Shown: one piece after another, positions 1 through 8,935 of the stretch | How positions within the stretch are numbered: the stretch's first letter is position 1 | How the letters are laid out: each line of letters begins with the position of its first letter | Assembly: GCA_016283615.1 (NCBI GenBank) | Contig: JAEENG010000155.1 | Location: 1 to 40,298, forward strand | Source of the DNA: Treponema sp. | GTDB lineage: Bacteria; Spirochaetota; Spirochaetia; Treponematales; Treponemataceae | Reading direction: 5' to 3' | Length of the DNA: 40,298 bases | Program-made: the position numbers and the translations under genes | Notes under the pieces: model-generated | The model's database searches: none | Told to the model about the DNA's origin: nothing | The model's input: the letters and a program-made list of their open reading frames with translations, nothing else

Positions 1-136
1 TGTACAGATTCGGGTTATTAACGAAAAACTGGAAAAACTGACCTCGGACCTGCTCTACAATCACTCCCAGCAGATAAACATCCTTGCCCGCCTGGAAGAA
101 ATTAACGGACTGATTGTAGACTTATTGGCAAGTTAA
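1..136 (+). CDS. C-terminal end of an unidentified protein (possibly DNA polymerase III delta' subunit)
   Basis: An open frame enters from the left edge (first full codon at base 2) and stops with TAA at 134-136, giving 44 residues rich in Leu, Ile, Asn and Glu and apparently helical. There is no recognisable domain in this fragment. It lies 25 bases upstream of the PSP1/RicT gene on the same strand. In Firmicutes the gene before yaaT/ricT is holB, and the helical tail would suit the C-terminal domain of a clamp-loader subunit, but that is inference from neighbourhood alone. The frame and stop are certain; the identity is not. Confidence 0.4.
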   Translation, partial: VQIRVINEKLEKLTSDLLYNHSQQINILARLEEINGLIVDLLAS

Positions 137-161
137 AAGTAAAATTGAATGGAGTAATTTA

Positions 162-1094
162 ATGAGCGACATTTTTGAAAAAGATATCGACGACGAAAAT
201 ATAGATCTCACAAAACTCGAAGACAATGACGGCCGTACAACCGATGAAGTTGACGAAAACTTTGTCTACCCGGACCCTCTTTATCTTACAAAACTCGAGT
301 ACTCGAGCGAGGGTGTATACTGCTCGGTTCCGAAGAATTTTGCCAGGCTCGAACAGGGCGATGCCGTAATTATTCCGACAAGATACGGAAAAGACATGGC
401 CATGGTAATGGGCAAAGTTAATCATCCGGTTGGACTTAAACCAAGCGACATTGTCATGGTTGAACGCAAGGCTAATCAGGACGACTTTAAAAAATATCAG
501 GAACTGGCAGATAAAGAAGCAGGTGCATTCAAGACTTTTAAAGAAAAGGTTGCACTTCATAAACTTGATATGAAGCTCATCGCCGTACATTTTCTCCTTG
601 AAGAACCAAAAGCCCTGTTTTTCTTTTCGAGCGAAAACCGCGTAGACTTCCGTGAACTCGTTAAAGACCTTGTAAGCGTATTCAAAATGCGTATTGAACT
701 GCGCCAGATTGGTGTACGCGACGAAAGCCGCATTACAGGAGGTCTCGGAGTTTGCGGCCGCGCATATTGCTGTCACTCAATCTGCGACAGACTTCCGCCG
801 GTTTCCATCAGGATGGCCAAAGACCAGAACTTGTCCCTTAATTCAATGAAAATCTCGGGCCAGTGCGGAAGACTTTTATGCTGTTTGAGTTATGAATTCA
901 AATGGTATTCTGAAGCCAGAAAATCTCTTCCAAACGAAGGCGTACATATCTTCTACGACGGCACAAATTTCAGAATCACGGACGTTAATCCGCTCACTAT
1001 GATGATTAAAATGCTCGGTGAAGACGGACGCTTACTTGAAATCCCTGCAAAACGCTTTGTCCGTGAAGGCGGAAACCACTGGAAGGTTAACTGA
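162..1094 (+). CDS. ricT: PSP1 domain protein, RicT/YaaT homologue
   Basis: 310-residue cytoplasmic protein of the PSP1 C-terminal family. The diagnostic part is the Cys-rich stretch: V-C-G-R at 197-200 with C198, C203, C204 and C208, then the PVSI-x-MAK-x-QNLSLN signature, then C-G-R-L-L-C-C at 235-241. In Bacillus subtilis the equivalent protein (RicT/YaaT) is part of the RicA-RicF-RicT complex, which carries Fe-S clusters and affects RNase Y-dependent mRNA maturation; the same partners are not visible here. The acidic first 45 residues are probably a disordered extension. The ATG is preceded by GGAG at 151-154. The gene follows the partial upstream gene closely and is probably co-transcribed with it. 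Its last 8 bases overlap the end of the convergent methyltransferase gene. Family is secure; the exact role in spirochaetes is not. Confidence 0.88.
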   Translation: MSDIFEKDIDDENIDLTKLEDNDGRTTDEVDENFVYPDPLYLTKLEYSSEGVYCSVPKNFARLEQGDAVIIPTRYGKDMAMVMGKVNHPVGLKPSDIVMVERKANQDDFKKYQELADKEAGAFKTFKEKVALHKLDMKLIAVHFLLEEPKALFFFSSENRVDFRELVKDLVSVFKMRIELRQIGVRDESRITGGLGVCGRAYCCHSICDRLPPVSIRMAKDQNLSLNSMKISGQCGRLLCCLSYEFKWYSEARKSLPNEGVHIFYDGTNFRITDVNPLTMMIKMLGEDGRLLEIPAKRFVREGGNHWKVN

Positions 1095-1815
1095 TAACAG
1101 CAAGAATATTTTCGCTTGCCTCAGTTAATGGATTCAATTCAAAATCCGCAAAAAATTCAACACTTGTAAAGCCTGCCTCTTCTGCTCCTTTTTGAATCTG
1201 CTCTTTTGTAATCAAATTTACCGGTGCATCTTCCGTTATTGTCAGACAGCGGCCGTTTCCTGTTTCGAGCTTCTGGTCCATCAGCATCTGTTCATTTTTT
1301 AAGCTGATTGTTGTTGTGAGCGTGGCGCGGATGCTCTTTCGTTCCGGGAGGATGATTTTTGTTTTATCAGAATAAATGTCAAAGTTTGGTGCAGTTAAAA
1401 TCATGCAGCCGTTCTGACGCAAAAGTTCGTGGCAGTCATAAAAAAACTTTGCCAAAAATACTTCGTCACGGATGAACAGAATACGGTTGTCAAGAATGGA
1501 AATAATATCGTAGAAGTTACGGCCCAGAAAACGGCTCATTTCCAGTGACGACATCTGAAAGTATCGCACTGCCATAAGTTGAGTCCTTCTTTTTCTGTTT
1601 GCAGATTCCAGCAAGTCGGTACTGGTTTCTATTCCAGTAACATCAAAACCTTCGCGCGCTAGATTATGTTCAAAAGTGCCTGTTCCACATCCGATTCTTA
1701 AAAATTTAACCGGCGCAGAATATTTTTTAACTCTTTCCTCATAAAAACGTTTTTGTTCTTCAGTAACTGGATATAACTCATCATAGTACTCGGCTATGTT
1801 CTGATTTATTTCCAT
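1087..1815 (-). CDS. Class I SAM-dependent methyltransferase
   Basis: 242-residue soluble Rossmann-fold methyltransferase. Motif I is the L-R-I-G-C-G-T-G-T-F stretch around residues 39-48, followed by the acidic end of beta-2 (VTGIE, about residues 59-63) that should hold the SAM ribose. The later strand with LILTAPNFD-like residues (about 138-147) fits motif post-I/III. The substrate cannot be read from the sequence; the family includes small-molecule, protein and RNA methylases. It is a single gene transcribed against ricT, tail-to-tail with an 8-base overlap. No Shine-Dalgarno precedes the ATG; instead a consensus-like -10 box lies 7 bases upstream (see the promoter at 1823-1850), so the mRNA is probably leaderless. 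Confidence 0.8.
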   Translation of the reverse strand: MEINQNIAEYYDELYPVTEEQKRFYEERVKKYSAPVKFLRIGCGTGTFEHNLAREGFDVTGIETSTDLLESANRKRRTQLMAVRYFQMSSLEMSRFLGRNFYDIISILDNRILFIRDEVFLAKFFYDCHELLRQNGCMILTAPNFDIYSDKTKIILPERKSIRATLTTTISLKNEQMLMDQKLETGNGRCLTITEDAPVNLITKEQIQKGAEEAGFTSVEFFADFELNPLTEASENILAVIS

Positions 1816-1822
1816 AGTAAAT

Positions 1823-1850
1823 ATTATAAGTCGAATTCAAGATTTTGCAA
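1823..1850 (-). promoter_or_regulatory. Predicted sigma-70 promoter for the methyltransferase gene (leaderless type)
   Basis: Read on the minus strand: -35 TTGCAA (1850-1845), 16-base spacer, -10 TATAAT (1828-1823). Only 7 bases separate the -10 box from the ATG at 1815, so the transcript would begin at or within a base or two of the start codon. Seen by eye, not tested. Confidence 0.55.
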
Positions 1851-1950
1851 CGAAAAATTATTATTCACATCTTTATTACTCGCTGTTGTTCAATTAGAAT
1901 ATAAGTACACCGTTTTTTATCATGCAATAAGCTTAAACTGAGGTACATTT

Positions 1951-3474
1951 ATGCTTAATCTGAACAATCATGCCGCTGAACTTAAAAGAAACATTCTCAT
2001 CACACTGGCAAAACTCCAGCTCGAGGGCAAACTCTGCAACAACGAAGAACTAGAAAAAATCCCTTTCGATTTAATTCCTGACGGGTCTGTTCCTATCAGA
2101 AACAATCTTGACGAAGACCGAAGCATTATCCGGATTCGAATCGGGGCCAATATGGGCCACTCCATCGATGATTTTGATGAATCCAAACCTCTTTCAGATT
2201 ACGCAAAAGCCGCTCTGGACCGCGAAAGTCCAACCTGGCCGATGCTTACTGTAATTCATAAGGCATGCAACGCCTGCCAGAAAGTTCATTACTTTCCGAC
2301 TGACGCCTGCCAGGGTTGTCTTGCACGTCCCTGCATGATGAACTGCCCTAAAAAGGCTATCAATGTAATAAACCACCGCGCAAAAATCGACCCGGAAAAA
2401 TGTATTAACTGCGGTCTCTGCGCCCAGAACTGTCCATATCACGCAATTATCAAGACAACCGTACCGTGCGAAGAAGTTTGTCCGGTCGGAGCAATTTCCA
2501 AGGGACCTGACGGCCACGAAACCATCGACTACGATAAATGTATTTTCTGCGGAAAGTGCATGAGCAGCTGTCCGTTCAGTGCGATGATGGGCAAGAGCCA
2601 GCTTTTAGATGTAATCAAACACATTATGGCAGGCGACAAGGTTGTTGCAATGTACGCTCCTGCAATCGGCGCACAGTTCCGTGCAAAACCGGGCCAGCTT
2701 GAAGGCGCAATGATGCAGGCAGGTTTTTCCAAGGTCTGGGAAGTTGCCATCGGCGCAGACATTACTGCCGACAACGAAGCAATTGAATTTGAAGAGCGTA
2801 TGGAACGCGGCGACAAAATGATGACTACAAGCTGCTGTCCGGCCTACGTACGCGCCGTAAATATCCACGTTCCTGAACTTAAAGGCTGTATCAGTGATAC
2901 AAAGAGCCCGATGGTTTATAACTCCTATATTGCAAAAGTACAGGACCCGGATTGTATTACCGTTTTTGTCGGTCCCTGCCTTGCAAAACGGCGCGAAGGC
3001 TATGACTACAAAGAAGTAGATTACGTTTTGACTGCCGAAGATTTGAATGCATTGTTTGTTGCAAAAAATATTGATATTACTAAGGCAGAAATCCCTGATC
3101 ATCCGGCAAATTATGTTCCGACAGTTTCTGGAAGAAACTTTGCCAAGAGCGGCGGTGTTGCCGAAAGTGTAAAACTCAGATTAAAGGATGCTTCGATTTT
3201 GAGGCCGTTTGTTATCAACGGACTTGATAAGGCCGGTATGATGGTTCTTAAAAATTACGGAAAGATTAATGCGGGTCAGATTCCGACACCGCCTGACTGC
3301 CCTAACCTGATTGAAGTTATGTGCTGTGAAGGTGGTTGTATCGCAGGGCCTGCTGTTGTGGCAAATCCAAAACTGGGTGCATCCTTGCTCAACATTTACG
3401 CAAACGCCGGCTCCGCCCCTGCAGAGGACGGAAAACCGGTTCCATGCGATTTAGACAAGATGATTGATCTGTAA
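1951..3474 (+). CDS. [FeFe] hydrogenase, monomeric group-B-like
   Basis: 507-residue iron hydrogenase. The N-terminal half has three Cys-rich Fe-S segments: CQGC-x4-C-x3-CP, the ferredoxin motif CINCGLCAQNCP and CIFCGKCMSSCP, plus an extra CEEVCP. The H-cluster motifs follow in order: L1 as T-S-C-C-P (C295, C296), L2 as G-P-C-L-A-K (C343) and L3 as C459-E-G-G-C463. All four H-cluster Cys ligands are present. The L1 TSCCPAYV and L2 GPC variants are those of the less studied group B rather than the classical MPC-containing group A. It probably oxidises reduced ferredoxin with H2 production during fermentation, in the cytoplasm; direction is inference. It is a lone gene with no NADH-binding subunits, and HydEFG maturases are not in the window. 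GAGG lies about 8 bases before the ATG. Confidence 0.9.
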   Translation: MLNLNNHAAELKRNILITLAKLQLEGKLCNNEELEKIPFDLIPDGSVPIRNNLDEDRSIIRIRIGANMGHSIDDFDESKPLSDYAKAALDRESPTWPMLTVIHKACNACQKVHYFPTDACQGCLARPCMMNCPKKAINVINHRAKIDPEKCINCGLCAQNCPYHAIIKTTVPCEEVCPVGAISKGPDGHETIDYDKCIFCGKCMSSCPFSAMMGKSQLLDVIKHIMAGDKVVAMYAPAIGAQFRAKPGQLEGAMMQAGFSKVWEVAIGADITADNEAIEFEERMERGDKMMTTSCCPAYVRAVNIHVPELKGCISDTKSPMVYNSYIAKVQDPDCITVFVGPCLAKRREGYDYKEVDYVLTAEDLNALFVAKNIDITKAEIPDHPANYVPTVSGRNFAKSGGVAESVKLRLKDASILRPFVINGLDKAGMMVLKNYGKINAGQIPTPPDCPNLIEVMCCEGGCIAGPAVVANPKLGASLLNIYANAGSAPAEDGKPVPCDLDKMIDL

Positions 3475-3485
3475 GCTCAGATAAT

Positions 3486-4406
3486 TTAGTAAGACTTTAG
3501 TTTTTCGCTCATCTTTTCGTTAAATTCACTCGCTTTCTCGTTTAATTCGCTCAGTTTGTGAAACTTATCCGAAAGGATCTGTTTGCCGCTGTTGCGGAAG
3601 TCCTGGACGCAGCGTACAAAGGAGTGAACTTCGTAGCCCGGAAAGTCGGTGTTGATAATCGTAATTGCGCGTTCAACCGTTGCTGATGAAGAAGTCAGTC
3701 CGTACAACTGCATCGTTTTACCTTCAACACGAACCCACAATTCATCAATCGGAAGTTTGTGTTCGGTAACGATTTTTGTTGTAACTTCCTGCGCAAGAAT
3801 AAGCTCATCTACGCGGGCTTCGCCACGCTTTTCAATTTCCGGCGTAACATTGTTTTTGATTCCCGCAACAAGCATGTCTGTAAGCATCTCCGGCGGAACC
3901 AGAGATGTATTTACCGTCGCGTGAATTGCATTCTGGTCAATCAGACTGTACTTAAAATAACTCTTGTAGAATGAAGCCTGTTTTTTATCAGCGTCTTCCA
4001 TCCACTTCTGCGCCTGTTTGCTGTCGGTAATGTTTTGAGTTTCCTTTATGTGCGCAAGACGGTCTTTGTCCGAAGACACAAAACGCAGGGCTACGTGGTT
4101 TTCTACACCTTCCAGGAACAAAAATGCTCCGCGTCCGACGATTACACAGTTGTTCTGCCTGGCCATTTCATAAATTACCTTCTGAAGATAATTCAGGTAT
4201 TCATCACGGTCGCGGTCAAAGTTGTCAAAAAATCTCGGTCTGCGCTCATCGTATTTTTTAAACTTATCCAGAGGAAAGCCCTTTTCAATGATTCGCTTTT
4301 CGATTTCTTTTCTGTCAAAAAAGGTGTAGCCCAGGCGGCGGGCAATCATCATGCCGATTTCGTCGCCTATTGAACCTGGCTGTCTTGTAAAAGTCAGTAT
4401 GGCCAT
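3486..4406 (-). CDS. Cytidylate-kinase-like protein with C-terminal BON-like domain
   Basis: 306 residues from the ATG at 4406, preceded by AGAGG; a longer frame to 4478 would start inside the upstream gene and is not favoured. The N-terminal ~195 residues match the cytidylate-kinase-like P-loop family: MAILTF-x-RQPGSIGDEIG at the start, then FDRKEIEKRI and a VIVGRGAF strand near residue 90. The glycine-rich loop is less regular than in true Cmk. After a hinge, residues about 205-275 look like a BON fold (LWVRVEGKTMQLYG, then TVERAITII and VHSFVRCVQDF). The tail is charged and helical. Substrate is unknown; CMP phosphorylation should not be assumed. It is the last gene of the efflux operon, 2 bases after the PG0541-like gene, so a role in transporter regulation is possible. 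Confidence 0.72.
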   Translation of the reverse strand: MAILTFTRQPGSIGDEIGMMIARRLGYTFFDRKEIEKRIIEKGFPLDKFKKYDERRPRFFDNFDRDRDEYLNYLQKVIYEMARQNNCVIVGRGAFLFLEGVENHVALRFVSSDKDRLAHIKETQNITDSKQAQKWMEDADKKQASFYKSYFKYSLIDQNAIHATVNTSLVPPEMLTDMLVAGIKNNVTPEIEKRGEARVDELILAQEVTTKIVTEHKLPIDELWVRVEGKTMQLYGLTSSSATVERAITIINTDFPGYEVHSFVRCVQDFRNSGKQILSDKFHKLSELNEKASEFNEKMSEKLKSY

Positions 4407-4408
4407 TT

Positions 4409-4753
4409 TTATACCTCTTCTGCGTTGCTGATAAAGCAGGCAATTCCTTCGGTGCGGTATTTGTCGCGCAAATACCACACGATGTCCTTGATTTTTTCTG
4501 CTTCATCCTGACTGCAGTATACGATATACATCATATTCAACTGCGGCCAGATTGCATCTCCCAAACACGGATTGGAGTATCCGGCGCCCATTACGTTTGC
4601 AAGTTTTGTGTAGCGCGCTGCTACCTTATGTTCTCTAAAAGCATCAAGAAAGTCTTCTTCGAGAGCCTGAGTAAAAATCATTTCTACACGGAGGAGCTTT
4701 CCGGCCGGTGCAAATCTTTCGTCGTTTCTTTTGCTTTTCTGTTTAATTGCCAT
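4409..4753 (-). CDS. PG0541-like transporter-associated small protein
   Basis: 114-residue soluble protein resembling the PG0541 family of small proteins encoded beside RND transporters in Bacteroidetes and spirochaetes. Visible features are a basic N-terminus, a strand LLRVEMIFTQ, a helix EEDFLDAFREH, and a C-terminal MMYIVYCSQDEAEKI-x-YLRDKY segment. This strand-helix-strand pattern would fit a ferredoxin-like or P-II-like trimeric fold, which is inference. The start is supported by a strong AAGGAGG site overlapping the end of the RND gene, whose stop is one base upstream. That tight coupling suggests a stoichiometric partner of the pump. The biochemical role is unknown. Confidence 0.65.
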   Translation of the reverse strand: MAIKQKSKRNDERFAPAGKLLRVEMIFTQALEEDFLDAFREHKVAARYTKLANVMGAGYSNPCLGDAIWPQLNMMYIVYCSQDEAEKIKDIVWYLRDKYRTEGIACFISNAEEV

Positions 4754-4754
4754 A

Positions 4755-7700
4755 TTAGTCCTCCTTTTTTGCCTGTTCAGCCTGTTTTGCTTCCAGAGCC
4801 TTTGCTTTTGCTGCTTTTTTTGCCGCTCTCCTGAGACGGCGGTTATTTATAATGTAATAAATTGTAGGCATAAGGAACAGGGTCATCAGCGAACCGAATG
4901 TCATACCACCAAATACGGTGAGTGAGATTGGCTGCATTGACTGAGAACCTTCGCCAGGGAAGAATGCCATTGGAGCGAGCGAAATTACTGTTGTCAAAGT
5001 TGACATCAGGATTGGTCGCAGACGGTTGCGTGCTGCTTCAATACATGCTTCTTCAAGTTCATAACCACGTTTACGCAAAAGGTTTGTATAGTCTACAAGT
5101 ACGATACCGTTGTTTACGATTGTTCCGACAAGTACGAGGAGACCCATAATTGTGATTACATTAAGCTGGTTTCTTGTAATTGCGTAAATTGCCATGACAC
5201 CGATAAATGACAGTGGAATTGTCAAAATAACGATGAACGGATCAACAAGCGACTCAAACTGGCTGGCCATTACAACAAATACGAGAATAGCAGCCATAAT
5301 GATAATCAAACCAAAGTTTACAACTGCTTCCATCATGTCTTCAAAAGCACCGGAAACTCCGATTGTTACCTTTTCATCTTTCGGAATGTTGTCTTCAATA
5401 AGTTTGTTAATTCCAGACTGAACCTTATCAAGAGAAAGTCCGGTTACAGGGTTTGCTGTTACGTGAATTACACGGGCCTGGTTTTCGCGGTAGATTGTTA
5501 CCGGAGCCTTAGTCTCTTTGTAGTGGGCAAAGCTTGAAAGCGGAATTCTCTGGCCCTGGCTGTTAACAACGTTAATCAAATCAAGGTCTGCAAGTTTAGT
5601 CTTGTCTTTTTCTGCAAGGCGGACAACTACGTCGATATCGTCACCGTCTTTTGTAAAGCGGCTGGCAGTTGTACCGTTGATTCCTGCGGCGATTTCGCCA
5701 CCAACACTGTAAATGTTGAGGCCGAGTTCGTACATGCGGTCGCGGTCGATCACGATTTCTGCCTGTGGAAGACCGTCTTCCTGGTCACTGGTAACTTCTG
5801 TTACAAGGTCCTGTCCCTTTTCTTTGAGAAGTTTTTCTACCTGGAGGGCAACACTTCGTACAAGGTCAAGGTCATCACTCTTGATATCAACAGAAATTGC
5901 TGATGAGCCTGCGCTGTTCATATTTGTACCGAATTTAACATCTGCACCAGGGAAAAGGTTAAAGTACTTGCGGAGTTTAGCCTTAGCTGATTTTTCGTTG
6001 TCCCAGCCGCGTTCACGTTCTTTTTCAGGATACAAAGTATAGGTAATTGAACCTGTATTTGTTTCTGAACCGGAACTGATTACAGAAGTACCACCAACTG
6101 TCATTGAAGTATATTTAAGACCCTTAAGATCTTTCTGGGCCATTGCGTCAAAGCTCTGGAGAGTTTCTTCAGTTACTTCAAGACGGGTTCCTTTTGGAAG
6201 TTCAATATCAACCTGTACCGAGTTAGCGGCACTTTCCGGCATAAAGATAAATCCGACAAATTTAATTGTTGCAAAAGAAAGGAACAGAAGTGCGAGCAGA
6301 CTCAGGATTGTTGCCTTGCGGTGATGCAATACGAATGTAACTCCGCGTGCATACCAGCTGTCCAGATTGTAGAAGAACTTGTTGAATGCGCGGTTTACTT
6401 TGTATGTGAATCCCTGTTGATCTGTATCAACGATTTTGTCGATTTTGAGATAACTTGAAGTCAAAACCGGTACCAGAGCAACAGCTACAACGAGAGAACA
6501 CAAAAGTGAGAAGATGATTGTGTAAGCCAGGTCGTGGAACAGCTGTCCCATGATTCCAAGCTTGCTCTGGAACATCAGCATCGGGAGGAAGATACAAACC
6601 GATGTCAAAGTTGAACCTGTAATTGACATTACCATTTCCTGGCTTCCAAGAACGGCCGCAACTTTTGGTTTTGCATCGCGCTGACGGTAAGAATAAATGT
6701 TTTCCAGTACAACAATTGAGTTATCTACAAGCATACCGATACCAAGCAAAAGACCTGCCATCGAAATCATGTTGATTGTAATTCCCTTAAAGTACATGAG
6801 GAACAAAGTAATCATTACCGAAATTGGAATTGAAAGACCAACGATGAATGTTGATTTGAGGGAACGCAGGAAGATGAACAAAACTGCAATAGCAAGCAGC
6901 GCACCCTGAACAACCGAACTTACAACTTCGTTGATAGTCTGTTCAATGATATCTGTTGTGTTGTAAGTTTCTGTAAGCTTTACGTCACTCGGAAGTTCTT
7001 CTACGAGATTTTTTAATTCGGCACGAACTTTTTTAGCGGCACTTACCGAGTTTTTACCGCTCTGTTTCTGAATCATAATCATTACACAAGGATTACCGTC
7101 AAGATAAGCAAGTGTACTTTCGTCTTTGTAGCCTTCGTAAACGTCTGCAATATCACGGAGACGTACAGTCTTCATTGCAGGAAGGTTAAATCCGTCAGAA
7201 GCAGCAACTTTGTAAGAAATTACAGTGTTCTTCAAATCATCAAGGCTCTGGTATTTACCGTTAGTCTTGATTGTATAGTTTATTTCGCCGGAAGTGATTG
7301 TACCGCCCGAACTCTGAATGTTCTGGGCACCAATCATCTGGGCAACTGTGCTGATAGAAAGACCGTATGCTTCAAGACGGTCGCGCGGGATATCAACATT
7401 GATTGAACGTTCACGTCCGCCGGAAACGCTTGCCGATGCTACACCATCGAGCTGTTCGAGTCGTGGCTGAACAATGTCTTCCGCATATGCACGCAGCTCT
7501 TCAGGAGTACGGTTACCCTGCAATGAAAGCATCATGATTGGCATCATTGACGGGTCCATTTTGATTGTCATCGGAGACTCTGCATCATCCGGCAGATAAG
7601 AACGGACAAGGTCTATCTTGTCTCGTATTTCATTTGCCGTAGAATCAAGGTTTGTACCAAAATTCATCTCCAGAATCAAAAGCGAGAGTCCCGACTGAGA

Positions 7701-7949
7701 GCGTGACTGCAATTTTTTAAGACCGCTCAAACCTGAAAGTGAACTTTCCAGGGTGCGGGTAATACTCTGTTCAACTTCTTCCGGTCCGGCATTGCGGTAC
7801 TGAGTGATAACAATCATGTACGGCAAGTCCATATCCGGATACATATCAACCGGCAGGTTAAAGGTACAAAAGATACCCATTGCAACTGCTACGATAAAAA
7901 CGAGCAGTGTGGTTGTCGGTTTATTTACACATCTTTCCGAAAATGTCAT
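4755..7949 (-). CDS. RND efflux pump inner-membrane subunit (AcrB/HAE-type)
   Basis: 1064 residues, the full length expected of a resistance-nodulation-division permease. It has TM1 at about 13-30, a porter domain to about 330, a TM2-TM6 bundle (340-485), a second porter domain (about 570-860) and TM8-TM12 (860-1035), then a Lys/Ala-rich cytoplasmic tail. The TM4 proton-relay motif is G-M-L-V-D409-N410, so only the first Asp of the usual Asp-Asp pair is kept, as in many non-proteobacterial HAE pumps. It should exchange protons for drugs or other amphiphiles across the inner membrane, with the adjacent fusion protein and outer-membrane channel. It is gene 4 of the tetR-led operon, 47 bases after the fusion-protein gene. 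Substrate cannot be inferred. Confidence 0.93.
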   Translation of the reverse strand: MTFSERCVNKPTTTLLVFIVAVAMGIFCTFNLPVDMYPDMDLPYMIVITQYRNAGPEEVEQSITRTLESSLSGLSGLKKLQSRSQSGLSLLILEMNFGTNLDSTANEIRDKIDLVRSYLPDDAESPMTIKMDPSMMPIMMLSLQGNRTPEELRAYAEDIVQPRLEQLDGVASASVSGGRERSINVDIPRDRLEAYGLSISTVAQMIGAQNIQSSGGTITSGEINYTIKTNGKYQSLDDLKNTVISYKVAASDGFNLPAMKTVRLRDIADVYEGYKDESTLAYLDGNPCVMIMIQKQSGKNSVSAAKKVRAELKNLVEELPSDVKLTETYNTTDIIEQTINEVVSSVVQGALLAIAVLFIFLRSLKSTFIVGLSIPISVMITLFLMYFKGITINMISMAGLLLGIGMLVDNSIVVLENIYSYRQRDAKPKVAAVLGSQEMVMSITGSTLTSVCIFLPMLMFQSKLGIMGQLFHDLAYTIIFSLLCSLVVAVALVPVLTSSYLKIDKIVDTDQQGFTYKVNRAFNKFFYNLDSWYARGVTFVLHHRKATILSLLALLFLSFATIKFVGFIFMPESAANSVQVDIELPKGTRLEVTEETLQSFDAMAQKDLKGLKYTSMTVGGTSVISSGSETNTGSITYTLYPEKERERGWDNEKSAKAKLRKYFNLFPGADVKFGTNMNSAGSSAISVDIKSDDLDLVRSVALQVEKLLKEKGQDLVTEVTSDQEDGLPQAEIVIDRDRMYELGLNIYSVGGEIAAGINGTTASRFTKDGDDIDVVVRLAEKDKTKLADLDLINVVNSQGQRIPLSSFAHYKETKAPVTIYRENQARVIHVTANPVTGLSLDKVQSGINKLIEDNIPKDEKVTIGVSGAFEDMMEAVVNFGLIIIMAAILVFVVMASQFESLVDPFIVILTIPLSFIGVMAIYAITRNQLNVITIMGLLVLVGTIVNNGIVLVDYTNLLRKRGYELEEACIEAARNRLRPILMSTLTTVISLAPMAFFPGEGSQSMQPISLTVFGGMTFGSLMTLFLMPTIYYIINNRRLRRAAKKAAKAKALEAKQAEQAKKED

Positions 7950-7996
7950 AAAAACTCCTATAAAACTCCGCCTTAACGGCAGTGCCTGCTATAAAG

Positions 7997-8923
7997 CTAC
8001 TCTGTAACAGCGATAATATTTACTTTTGCGCCGTCGTTAAGCAGAGTCTGTCCCTTGATAACGATTTCGTCACCGGCTGCAAGGCCTTCTGCAATTTCTG
8101 TTTTGTTATCAACTGAAATACCAACTGTAACCGGGATCAATTTTACGGTAGCTTCTTCTTCCTCAGTTTTCTGTGTTGCAACAGTGAATACGTAAGGTTT
8201 TCCATCGCGTGTAATGATTGCTGTGTTTGGAATTACAATTGCGTTTTTAACACTGTCTGTAATCAAACGAACTCTTGCGTACATACCAACTTTGATACGC
8301 TTGTCTGCAGGTTCAATTCTGAGTTTGATTGCCATTGTACGGCTTGTTGTATCAAGAACAGGGCTTACTTCAAATACTCTCGCATTGAATTCAACACCAG
8401 GATAAGCATCAAAAGTAACTACTGCCTTCTGATTTTCTGCGATGCGGCTTACAAAACGTTCTGCAACGCTTACCTTGATTTCGAGGTCATCTGTCTGAGC
8501 AATGCTTGCAACTGTAACAGCCTGTGAAACTGTTGAACCAACCGAAGGCGGAAGAGAAACAACGCGTCCGGAAATCGGAGCCTTAACAGGGCTGAGACTA
8601 TAATTCATGCCAGGGCGGCTTGCATCAACGTAAGCAAGAATCTGATCCTTTTTTACCATCTGGCCGACTGTAACTTCAAATCTGGCAACTTTACCTGCCA
8701 TGTCAGGCATAACTGCAACTGAGTTTACTGCTCCAACATCACCGCCAAATTCAAGATATTCATCAAGGTTGCCGGCAGAAATTTTGTATGTATTTACAGC
8801 GTATACTGCTTCTGTTTCTGCATCCTTGCCTTTAGCAGCTTCCTGTTTATTACAACCAGCAAAGCCTGCTGCGAGAACGAGTGCAGCCAGAACTGCGATT
8901 GATTTTTGACTTAAATTCTTCAT
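7997..8923 (-). CDS. RND efflux membrane-fusion lipoprotein (HlyD/AcrA type)
   Basis: 308 residues. A signal peptide with lipobox L-A-A-G-F-A-G-C predicts lipid anchoring at about Cys24 in the periplasm. It is followed by the split barrel-sandwich hybrid (about 60-150: VMPDMAGKV...GQMVKKDQ, then SPVKAPISGRVVSL), a beta-barrel (VSVAERFVSRI...VGMYARVRLI) and a membrane-proximal domain ending near residue 308. The alpha-helical hairpin between the lipoyl halves is very short, as in compact MFPs. It links the RND pump to the outer-membrane channel. GGAGG sits just before the ATG, and the gene starts 12 bases after the TolC-like gene. Confidence 0.9.
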   Translation of the reverse strand: MKNLSQKSIAVLAALVLAAGFAGCNKQEAAKGKDAETEAVYAVNTYKISAGNLDEYLEFGGDVGAVNSVAVMPDMAGKVARFEVTVGQMVKKDQILAYVDASRPGMNYSLSPVKAPISGRVVSLPPSVGSTVSQAVTVASIAQTDDLEIKVSVAERFVSRIAENQKAVVTFDAYPGVEFNARVFEVSPVLDTTSRTMAIKLRIEPADKRIKVGMYARVRLITDSVKNAIVIPNTAIITRDGKPYVFTVATQKTEEEEATVKLIPVTVGISVDNKTEIAEGLAAGDEIVIKGQTLLNDGAKVNIIAVTE

Positions 8924-8935
8924 AAATTCCTCCTG

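Noticed and set aside
159..776. 205-residue antisense frame opposite ricT
   Set aside because: Rich in Phe, Cys and Val with no domain, a shadow of the acidic, Lys-rich sense gene.
4407..4478. Longer N-terminus for the cytidylate-kinase-like protein
   Set aside because: It lies inside the upstream PG0541-like gene, has no family match, and the inner ATG at 4406 has an AGAGG site.
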